From contig VGRU01000172.1 in the NCBI GenBank assembly GCA_016875255.1, positions 1-7,973 on the forward strand: a stretch of 7,973 nucleotides of DNA. Direction: 5' to 3'. Shown here in pieces: positions 1 through 4,304 of this stretch. The notes below the pieces were generated by a model, which was not told the DNA's origin, searched no databases, and was given only the letters and a program-made list of their open reading frames with translations. The position numbers were made by a program, and so were the translations under genes. This stretch comes from Deltaproteobacteria bacterium (GTDB lineage: Bacteria > Desulfobacterota > BSN033 > UBA1163). The number at the start of each line of letters is the position of its first letter. Within the stretch, counting starts at the first letter, position 1.

Positions 1-1
1 C

Positions 2-325
2 GACTTGACACAGCTCATTCTGGGGTTGGACCGCGATTCAGAGAAGGTCGCCCGCCTCTTTGATGAAAGAGATCCTGCGGTCAAGAAGATGGTCCAGTGG
101 GTGATCGAAAGGGTGAAGAAGAACGGCCGGAAGATCGGCATCTGCGGGCAGGCTCCGAGCGATTATCCCGAATTTGCGGAATTTTTAGTCCGGTGCGGCA
201 TCGATAGCATCTCCCTCAATCCGGACACAGTCATCAAGACCACGGAGAGGATCTTGCAGGTCGAGAAAGAACTGGGGATTCCGAGAAGGAAAGAGCCTGA
301 AAAGAAGGCCTTAGCGGCCAGTTAA
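2..325 (+). CDS. ppsA: Phosphoenolpyruvate synthase, C-terminal end (5' truncated by window)
   Basis: This is the last 107 codons of a PEP-utilising enzyme; the reading frame is open to the window edge and begins inside the gene with D-L-T-Q-L. The visible part is the end of the C-terminal TIM-barrel domain. It carries the family signature [16 protein letters not shown], then [15 protein letters not shown], both very close to PpsA. The Cys of GICGQ corresponds to the catalytic Cys that protonates or deprotonates the enolate in PpsA and pyruvate phosphate dikinase. PpsA converts pyruvate, ATP and water to PEP, AMP and phosphate in the cytoplasm for gluconeogenesis. The SLNPD motif favours PpsA over pyruvate phosphate dikinase. 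The protein ends in a short basic/acidic tail. No convincing terminator follows; a heptad-repeat array begins within a few bases of the stop. Confidence 0.93.
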   Translation, partial: DLTQLILGLDRDSEKVARLFDERDPAVKKMVQWVIERVKKNGRKIGICGQAPSDYPEFAEFLVRCGIDSISLNPDTVIKTTERILQVEKELGIPRRKEPEKKALAAS

Positions 326-326
326 G

Positions 327-436
327 TTTTGAATCCTAAATTTCAAATGACAAACTTCAAATGCCAAATCAAATCCAAAGTCTCAATGTCAAAGAGTTCA
401 GTTTTGGGTTTTGACATTTGAACTTAAGATTTCAAC
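327..436. repeat. Degenerate 7-bp repeat array A (caaatgt type), upstream of queH
   Basis: The spacer between ppsA and queH is almost entirely low-complexity quasi-repeat with a 7-bp step: aaatttc, aaatgac, aaacttc, aaatgcc at about 337-364, then looser copies. From about 405 the orientation flips to the complementary words (ttgacat, ttgaact). The array runs up to the queH start, leaving no clear ribosome binding site. Perfect TTGACA (411-416) occurs in it, but no -10 hexamer lies at a normal distance. Confidence 0.7.
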
Positions 437-438
437 AA

Positions 439-1386
439 GTGAAAATCCTCCTTCACATCTGTTGTGCCAACTGCGCTATTTCTCCCATTGAAAAAATAAG
501 AGAAGAAGGGAATGAAGTCGTTGGCTATTTCTTTAATCCCAACATTCATCCTTATCAGGAATATCAGAAAAGGCTGGACGCCCTGAAGCAATATTCGGAT
601 AAGGGAGGATTAAAAGTCATTTATCGGGATGAGTATCTACTGGAGGAATTTTTGAGAAATGTATCTCATCGCGTCAAAGAAAGATGTCAATATTGCTACT
701 CTCTCCGGCTCGAGGCAGCGGCACAGGAGGCAAAGCATAAGGGTTTCGATGCTTTTTCAACCACCCTTCTTGAAAGCGGCCATCAAAATCATGCTCTAAT
801 TAAAGAAACGGGGGAGCGTGTGGCAAAGGAGATTGGAATTCCCTTCTATTATGAAGATTTTAGACAAGGGTGGAAGAGGGGCGTGGAAGTTTCCAAGGCG
901 ATGGGACTCTATCGCCAGCAATACTGCGGTTGTATTTATAGTGAGAAGGAAAGGTTTTTAAAAGAAAACAAAATGTCAAATGACAAAGTTCAAATGTCAA
1001 ATAAAGTTCAAAGTTCAAATGAAATAAAAAAATCAAACGAAAGGGTTTTTGATTTAGAGGAGAGGACTGGCAGGTTTGGAGAAATGATTGTTGAGTTTGT
1101 GAAAACTCTTGAGAGGAATGAAATCAATCGGCCGCTCATTGGTCAGTTGGTAGACGCCGGTACGAGTGTCGGCGCGAATTACATGGAAGCAGACGGAGCG
1201 GAATCGAAGAAAGATTTTAGGCATAAGATCGCAATTTGCAAGAAAGAAGCAAAAGAAACAAAGCACTGGCTAAGGATGATTCGAAAGGCAAATCCTCACA
1301 AGGCAGCAGAGTGCCAAAGACTCTGGCAAGAGGCTCATGAGCTGGCGCTTATTTTTTCTTCAATCATTCTGGCGAAGAAGAGTTGA
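439..1386 (+). CDS. queH: QueH epoxyqueuosine reductase fused to a C-terminal four-helix-bundle (S23/IVS-type) domain
   Basis: With the GTG at 439 as start (315 aa), residues 1-178 form a QueH (DUF208) domain, which reduces epoxyqueuosine to queuosine in tRNA. The iron-cluster cysteines are visible: HICCANC at the N-terminus, CQYC near residue 83, and YCGCIYSE near 162. After ERFLKENK the frame continues through a repeat-encoded linker (MSNDKVQMSNKVQSS) into a four-helix-bundle domain. That domain has the typical start FDLEERTGRFGEMIVEF and the motifs GTSVGANYMEADGAESKKDF and KEAKETKHWLRMI. It belongs to the TIGR02436 family, known from 23S rRNA intervening sequences and related to the Avd protein of diversity-generating retroelements. 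The GTG was chosen because V-K-I-L-L-H-I-C-C matches family N-termini; a TTG at 418 would add seven repeat-derived residues. No good ribosome binding site is visible for either. QueH normally ends near the join, so the fusion looks secondary. Separate translation of the second domain from ATG 973 is possible. Confidence 0.88.
   Translation: MKILLHICCANCAISPIEKIREEGNEVVGYFFNPNIHPYQEYQKRLDALKQYSDKGGLKVIYRDEYLLEEFLRNVSHRVKERCQYCYSLRLEAAAQEAKHKGFDAFSTTLLESGHQNHALIKETGERVAKEIGIPFYYEDFRQGWKRGVEVSKAMGLYRQQYCGCIYSEKERFLKENKMSNDKVQMSNKVQSSNEIKKSNERVFDLEERTGRFGEMIVEFVKTLERNEINRPLIGQLVDAGTSVGANYMEADGAESKKDFRHKIAICKKEAKETKHWLRMIRKANPHKAAECQRLWQEAHELALIFSSIILAKKS
966..1030 (+). repeat. Heptad repeat array B, translated as the linker of the fusion
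   Basis: The DNA reads as consecutive 7-mers caaatgt, caaatga, caaagtt, caaatgt, caaataa, agttcaa, agttcaa. Because 7 is not a multiple of 3 the array is read in all three phases, giving a roughly seven-residue protein repeat (MSNDKVQ, then MSNKVQS). No stop codon arises in the frame used. It is the same word family as the arrays at 327-436 and 1384-1516. Confidence 0.75.
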
Positions 1387-1516
1387 AATTCTGACATTTA
1401 ATCATTCAGGGTTTGACATTAATATGGTGTCTGAGCTTTGACATTTGAAATTCATTTTGTACGGTGTTAGTCGTTTGACATTCCTTTGAACTTTGAAATT
1501 TGACATTTGAAATTAG
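1384..1516. repeat. Heptad repeat array C (tgaaatt/tgacatt type)
   Basis: The region is built of degenerate 7-mers, cleanest at its end, where tgaactt, tgaaatt, tgacatt and tgaaatt run in series (about 1487-1514). These words are the reverse complement of those in arrays A and B. TTGACA occurs at 1413, 1438, 1475 and 1500, without a credible -10 partner. The array stops about 15 bp before the DUF2905 start codon. Confidence 0.7.
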
Positions 1517-1529
1517 GATTGAAGGCAAT

Positions 1530-1751
1530 ATGTTCGGATTGGGCGCGTTGGGCAAATTACTCATCCTTTTGGGCGTCTTTATTGTTTTGATGGGCCTGCT
1601 TCTGATGGCCGGCGATAAAATCCCATGGGTCGGGAGGCTTCCTGGAGATATCGTCATTAAAAAGGAGAAGTTTACCTTCTATTTTCCCCTCGCCACCTGC
1701 ATCCTCATCAGCCTTCTCATCACAATATTCTTTGCTCTGTTCCGGAAATAA
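1530..1751 (+). CDS. DUF2905 family small membrane protein
   Basis: This is a 73-residue protein of unknown function. It has two predicted membrane helices: about residues 8-29 (LLILLGVFIVLMGLLLMAG) and about 50-70 (PLATCILISLLITIFFALF). Between them is a short loop with the family hallmark IPWVGRLPGDIVI, followed by KKEKFTFYFPLAT. Length and motif order match DUF2905 proteins along the whole chain. The ATG at 1530 is preceded by gaagg about six bases upstream. An in-frame TTG at 1500 lies in the repeat array and would add ten residues not expected in the family. From memory, DUF2905 genes are often found near ruvB and queuosine genes, which fits its place after queH, but the repeat insertion has probably weakened any operon link. 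Confidence 0.9.
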   Translation: MFGLGALGKLLILLGVFIVLMGLLLMAGDKIPWVGRLPGDIVIKKEKFTFYFPLATCILISLLITIFFALFRK

Positions 1752-1872
1752 TGCCACCCAATCCGCAATCCCTGATTTTTATAATTGACATCCAACCCAG
1801 TTAGGTCTAAAAAATAACACTTCTCGAATCTCTGGAAACCGAGAGAAAGGGTGAGCTTTCCATCCTTGGCTA

Positions 1873-1916
1873 TTGCAATTATTTCAGAATTCTGATATTC
1901 TGAATTCAGATAGAAT
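1873..1916 (+). promoter_or_regulatory. Promoter/operator region of the AbrB-PIN toxin-antitoxin operon
   Basis: Two 10-bp palindromes, cagaattctg (1885-1894) and ctgaattcag (1900-1909), sit 15 bp apart centre to centre. Together they also form an inverted repeat, ttcagaa / ttctgaa (1883-1889 and 1898-1904). They overlap possible promoter elements: TTGCAA (1873-1878) with TATTCT (1896-1901) at 17-bp spacing, or TAGAAT (1911-1916). The position just upstream of an antitoxin gene suggests an autoregulatory operator bound by the AbrB-type protein. The palindromes are seen directly; binding is inferred. Confidence 0.5.
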
Positions 1917-1930
1917 ATGGGAGGATTAAA

Positions 1931-2218
1931 ATGCAGATCATGAAGCCGTTAACCACAGAAATCAAGTCTCGTGGTCAGTTAACCATTCCCAAGAGAATAA
2001 GGGGCATGGGTTATCTTGAAGAAGGGCAAGTCGTTTCGATCATTCCAGTCGGTGACTCCGTCATTATTACGCCTAAAAGGCTTGAACTGGAAGAGGCAAG
2101 AAGAGAGATAAGAAAATTGCTGAAAACAACGGGGATTTCCGAAGAAGAGCTACTGAAAGGACTTCAAGAAGAACGAGAAAAACTATATCAAGAAACCTAT
2201 GCCAAAAAGAATCGTTAG
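1931..2218 (+). CDS. AbrB/MazE/SpoVT-family antitoxin
   Basis: This 95-residue protein has an N-terminal SpoVT-AbrB swapped-hairpin DNA-binding domain (about residues 7-52). The motif TTEIKSRGQLTIPKRIR leads into a strand-rich segment, EGQVVSIIPVGDSVIITPK. The C-terminal half (about 53-95) is charged and helical, with many E and K residues. This is the usual form of an antitoxin arm that wraps and inactivates its toxin. The start at 1931 has a good ribosome binding site (ggagg, about six bases upstream). Its 3' end overlaps the next gene by 20 bp, typical of translationally coupled type II modules. Its expected role is to neutralise the PIN toxin encoded just downstream and to repress the shared promoter through the palindromes at 1883-1909. 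Confidence 0.88.
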   Translation: MQIMKPLTTEIKSRGQLTIPKRIRGMGYLEEGQVVSIIPVGDSVIITPKRLELEEARREIRKLLKTTGISEEELLKGLQEEREKLYQETYAKKNR

Positions 2219-2669
2219 AGTTTTTCTCGATTCAAATGTCATCCTCTCTGGCCTCCTTTCTGAGAAAGAGGCACCGCGCACCATTCTTGACTTATTAACC
2301 CTTAAACTTCCCTTTCTTGTTGGTTCAACAGGAAGATATAATCTTATTGAAATTGAACGAAATTTAGAAAAGAAGATGCCTGAGATACTTTCTGTGTATA
2401 AGAGATATCTACCTAAGTTGCATCTCAAAATCATCCACTTGCCTCGACAAGAAGAGTTAAGGGAATTTTCTGGAAAGATTGCGAATAAGGATGTCCCGGT
2501 TCTTGTTTCAGCCATCCAAAGCAAGGCAGACTTTCTTGTGACAGGGGATAAACAGCACTTTGGGAAAATGAAGGACCTCGACAAATATCCATTTCATGTC
2601 GTGACCCCTTCAGAATTCATCGATTCTGTTCTTCCTGAGATTCTAAAAGGACTCGAAGAAAAAGAATAA
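2199..2669 (+). CDS. PIN-domain ribonuclease toxin (PIN_3 / COG1569-type)
   Basis: This 156-residue protein is a single PIN domain, of the family annotated as putative toxin-antitoxin system toxin component, PIN family. It begins VRVFLDSNVILSGLLS and carries the acidic metal-binding set expected for a PIN nuclease: D11, E51 (YNLIEIE), D98 (ANKDVPVLVSAI) and D117 (FLVTGDKQHF). The late motif P-FHVVTPSEF is also typical. PIN toxins are Mg/Mn-dependent RNases that stop translation when released from their antitoxin. The ATG lies 20 bp inside the antitoxin gene in another frame. All key residues are intact and there is no frameshift, so the module appears functional by sequence. The cleaved RNA cannot be told from here. 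Confidence 0.88.
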   Translation: MPKRIVRVFLDSNVILSGLLSEKEAPRTILDLLTLKLPFLVGSTGRYNLIEIERNLEKKMPEILSVYKRYLPKLHLKIIHLPRQEELREFSGKIANKDVPVLVSAIQSKADFLVTGDKQHFGKMKDLDKYPFHVVTPSEFIDSVLPEILKGLEEKE

Positions 2670-2838
2670 ATAAAGGTTGGCTCCCCTTACGCTTGACGCC
2701 TGACGGTTTCTGAAATGGCGCAGGATAGGTTGGAAGAATGTGTGTGGAGCCCCCATGGGAAAGGTTTGAGACATTCAAAAGCCGAATGGGAGACGACATC
2801 CCAGCCAACAGCGAATGGATTTCTCTGCCGGGAGCTGT

Positions 2839-3166
2839 GGGGTCAGGCATCGATAATTCGGTATTGGCGTAAATCTTAGGTATCATCCATCAAAAAAGTT
2901 GGCGTATTCGAATGCGGATTTCGGATTGCGGCCTCCGGCTCAGGCGCCGCCCCAGAGGGGCTTCTGCCCCGGAGGGAAAGCCCTCTGGCTCGGAGAGATT
3001 GCGGAATTGAAACCGCTTGAAAACAAATCTTCCAAATGCGGATTGCGGAATTAATACAAAACAAATGGATGAGTTATTGGTTAAATAGTTGAGTCGTTAC
3101 GTAGTAGTTGACTTCATTTTGAAGTCAAGAACTCCAATCCCTCTGACTGGCCGGCAACGTGCGCTG
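2839..3166 (+). repeat. Intergenic repeat, copy 1 (downstream of the PIN toxin gene)
   Basis: Four words occur here in the same order as in copy 2: ggggtcag (2839-2846), aaaaaagttggc (2892-2903), gagtcgtt (3091-3098), and a 25-bp block (3142-3166, beginning tctgactggccgg) that differs from copy 2 at one position. Between them is a perfect 9-bp hairpin, arms ttgacttca (3108-3116) and tgaagtcaa (3120-3128) with a 3-base loop. This copy is longer than copy 2 because a GC-rich palindromic segment and gcggatt words lie inside it. Confidence 0.6.
2911..3055. repeat. gcggatt-type heptads flanking a GC-rich palindromic block
   Basis: Exact 7-bp phasing is visible in aatgcgg, atttcgg, attgcgg (2911-2931), attgcgg, aattgaa (2998-3011), and aatgcgg, attgcgg, aattaat (3035-3055). 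Between them lies a block able to form alternative hairpins: ccagaggg (2952-2959) with ccctctgg (2981-2988), or ggggc (2957-2961) with gcccc (2966-2970) over a ttct loop. The two folds share bases and exclude each other. No T-run follows, so an intrinsic terminator is unlikely. Confidence 0.55.
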
Positions 3167-3181
3167 CTGACTTCTTAAAGC

Positions 3182-3210
3182 TTGCCAATTCCCCTTTTTT
3201 TTTGTATCAT
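3182..3210 (+). promoter_or_regulatory. Sigma70-like promoter of the DUF433-DUF5615 module
   Basis: TTGCCA (3182-3187) and TATCAT (3205-3210) each match five of six consensus bases and are separated by exactly 17 bp. The spacer contains a run of nine T. Transcription would start near 3217 and give a leader of about 49 bases before the DUF433 start. The promoter lies just outside the end of repeat copy 1. Confidence 0.6.
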
Positions 3211-3265
3211 CCTTCTATAGGAAGTACGATCTCGTCGTTATTTTAAAAGGAAGTAGAGGTTTGTT

Positions 3266-3517
3266 ATGACCATTACAGATCGAATTGAGATTAACCCTAA
3301 GGTTATGATGGGCAAACCAGTCATACGGGGGACCCGAATTCCGGTGGAACTTATTCTCAGAAAGCTAAGCGAAGGAGCGAAAGAAAGAGAACTTTTAGAA
3401 GCCTATCCCAGGCTCACCAAAGAAGATATCCAGGCTGCTATTCGATATGCAGCGGACACTTTGGCTCATGAGGAAACGGTCATCTTGAGCACTTCCAGAC
3501 AAGCAGCCAGGAAATGA
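3266..3517 (+). CDS. DUF433 antitoxin (VapB-like)
   Basis: This 83-residue protein belongs to DUF433 (PF04255), small winged-helix-like proteins regularly paired with PIN-like DUF5615 toxins. The family signature is complete: RIEINPKVMMGKPVIRGTRIPVELIL (residues 6-31, start and end of a longer motif), then EGAKERELLEAYPRLTKEDI and AAIRYAADTL. In this family the RGTRIPV strand-turn is the most conserved part. The remaining C-terminal tail of about 15 residues (TVILSTSRQAARK) could be the toxin-contacting segment. The ATG at 3266 follows agaggt at a five-base distance and a promoter at 3182-3210. The stop codon overlaps the toxin start (ATGA), indicating coupled translation. Confidence 0.9.
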   Translation: MTITDRIEINPKVMMGKPVIRGTRIPVELILRKLSEGAKERELLEAYPRLTKEDIQAAIRYAADTLAHEETVILSTSRQAARK

Positions 3518-3873
3518 CGATGCGCTTCCTTGCCGATGAAAGCTGCGACTTCGCTGTGGTCCGAGCCCTCAGGAGAGCTGGATTTGATGTCCTTTGTATT
3601 TCAGAGAGTTCTCCAAGAACCGAGGACTCGGAGGTCATAAGACTTGCTCTCCATGAAGGGAGAATCTTATTAACAGAAGACAAGGATTTTGGTCGGTTAG
3701 TCTATTCCCACGGTCAAGATACGCTGGGTGTGATTTTCCTTCGATTCCCAACTTTTGCTCGCAGGGAGATATCAAGAGATGTTCTCAATTTGGTGAAGCA
3801 GCAAGGCGAAAAATTAGTTGGCTCCTTTGTTACTGTCCAACCCGGTCGTATCCGTATTAGCCACAAGCCTTAA
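3514..3873 (+). CDS. DUF5615 PIN-like toxin
   Basis: This 119-residue protein belongs to the DUF5615 PIN-like family (related to Mut7-C), the usual partner of DUF433. The acidic residues of the predicted nuclease site are present: D8-E9 in MRFLADES, D38 in RTEDSEVIRLA, and D56 and D58 in RILLTEDKDFGRLV. Also conserved are GVIFLRFP (about 72-79) and the C-terminal strand segment VTVQPGRIRIS. Presumed activity is metal-dependent RNA cleavage, held in check by the DUF433 protein; this has been little studied for the family. The start is the ATG of the ATGA overlap; a second ATG six bases later (3520) would give M-R-F-L-A-D-E, equally typical. The gene is intact. Confidence 0.88.
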   Translation: MTMRFLADESCDFAVVRALRRAGFDVLCISESSPRTEDSEVIRLALHEGRILLTEDKDFGRLVYSHGQDTLGVIFLRFPTFARREISRDVLNLVKQQGEKLVGSFVTVQPGRIRISHKP

Positions 3874-3892
3874 AGGGGATGGATAAAGATTT

Positions 3893-4146
3893 GGGGTCAG
3901 ACTTAAAGATTGAGATACGGGGGGCATCCCTAAAAAAGTTGGCACTGCCCTGAAGCGCAGCGCGTAGGGCAAAGAACGAAGCGAGCAGATTAAAGCTCCA
4001 AACGAGTCATTAGGTTATTGCGTAATTCGATCTCAGAGTCGTTGGATAGTGGTTGACTGAATTATTCAGTCAATTGTGGCAGGGTTCAAACCTCAAATCT
4101 AAACCATTGGGTCTGACTGGCCGGCAAGGTGCGCTGGCAAGCGCAC
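3893..4146 (+). repeat. Intergenic repeat, copy 2 (downstream of the DUF5615 toxin gene)
   Basis: It begins 20 bp after the toxin stop and has the same ordered words as copy 1: ggggtcag (3893-3900), aaaaaagttggc (3932-3943), gagtcgtt (4036-4043) and the 25-bp block at 4112-4136. The hairpin arms are ttgactgaa (4053-4061) and ttcagtcaa (4065-4073). The distance from gagtcgtt to the hairpin (17 bp) equals that in copy 1. The block end also forms a perfect 7-bp stem, gtgcgct (4129-4135) with agcgcac (4140-4146), that copy 1 lacks. Confidence 0.6.
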
Positions 4147-4172
4147 AACAGAAGAAGAAATCTACCCTTCCC

Positions 4173-4205
4173 GGAAGCCCCATTTTTTGAGGTGCTTTCT
4201 TTTTT
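4173..4205 (+). terminator. Probable intrinsic terminator of the DUF433-DUF5615 unit
   Basis: The segment ggaagccc (4173-4180) plus c4181 can pair with ggtgctttc (4191-4199) in an eight-pair stem with one mismatch and one G-T pair, over a loop of nine bases. A run of six T (4200-4205) follows. Its direction suits the + strand toxin-antitoxin transcript, which would then include repeat copy 2 as a 3' untranslated region of about 330 bases. Confidence 0.4.
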
Positions 4206-4304
4206 CAGTCAAGAGCATGAAACAGGGTTGTAAACCTGCCTATCATTGGAACAATTCTTTATTTGGAATTATCAGACATGAGACACGAACAGAGAGAACG
4301 GTTA

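Larger units (their letters stand above)
966..1516. mobile_element. Putative repeat-flanked four-helix-bundle gene unit inserted at the end of queH
   Basis: The four-helix-bundle coding segment (about 1048-1386) lies between heptad arrays in opposite orientation: caaatgt-type words on its left (966-1030) and tgacatt/tgaaatt-type words on its right (1384-1516). Such an arrangement could be a small non-autonomous mobile unit of about 550 bp. This is inference. No transposase, sharp terminal repeat or target-site duplication is visible, and the arrays are too degenerate to define ends. A similar array also lies left of queH, so the whole queH gene is bracketed too. Confidence 0.35.
2670..3265. 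other. Gene-poor spacer between the two toxin-antitoxin modules
   Basis: No recognisable gene is seen. Bases about 2700-2880 are open on both strands; a 54-codon + strand frame (2715-2879) has no similarity I recognise and no clear ribosome binding site, so it may be decayed coding DNA. From 2839 the sequence holds repeat copy 1 with inserted GC-rich palindromes, 7-mers of the gcggatt type, a covarying hairpin, and finally the promoter of the second module. Confidence 0.6.
3874..4304. other. Spacer between the convergent DUF5615 and M20 peptidase genes
   Basis: No coding sequence is supported in these 431 bases. They contain repeat copy 2, a short stem gccct / agggc (3947-3970) with GCGC words inside, the word cgaagcgagc (also found inverted near 5750), and a likely + strand terminator at 4173-4205. 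Bases 4206-4304, just downstream of the M20 gene on the minus strand, show no clear terminator for it. Confidence 0.6.

Noticed and set aside
411..1505. Perfect TTGACA hexamers in the heptad arrays as -35 promoter boxes
   Set aside because: They are part of the repeat word ttgacat, and none has a credible -10 hexamer at 16-18 bp.
2715..2879. A 54-codon + strand open frame, also open on the opposite strand
   Set aside because: No family motif is recognised, no clear ribosome binding site, and it runs into repeat copy 1. It could be decayed coding sequence, but this cannot be supported.
2839..3902. ggggtcag words as ends of a REP-associated (Y1) transposon
   Set aside because: The word recalls sequences seen near such transposases, but no transposase or characteristic foldback is present, so the link rests on memory only.
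3108..4136. CRISPR array suspected from the repeated tctgactggccgg block
   Set aside because: Only two copies, 970 bp apart, with genes between them and no cas genes.
4036..4146. Integron-like attC site suggested by gttggat next to an inverted repeat
   Set aside because: The core is not kept in copy 1 (gttacgt), no matching RYYYAAC arm is found at the right place, and there is no integrase gene.
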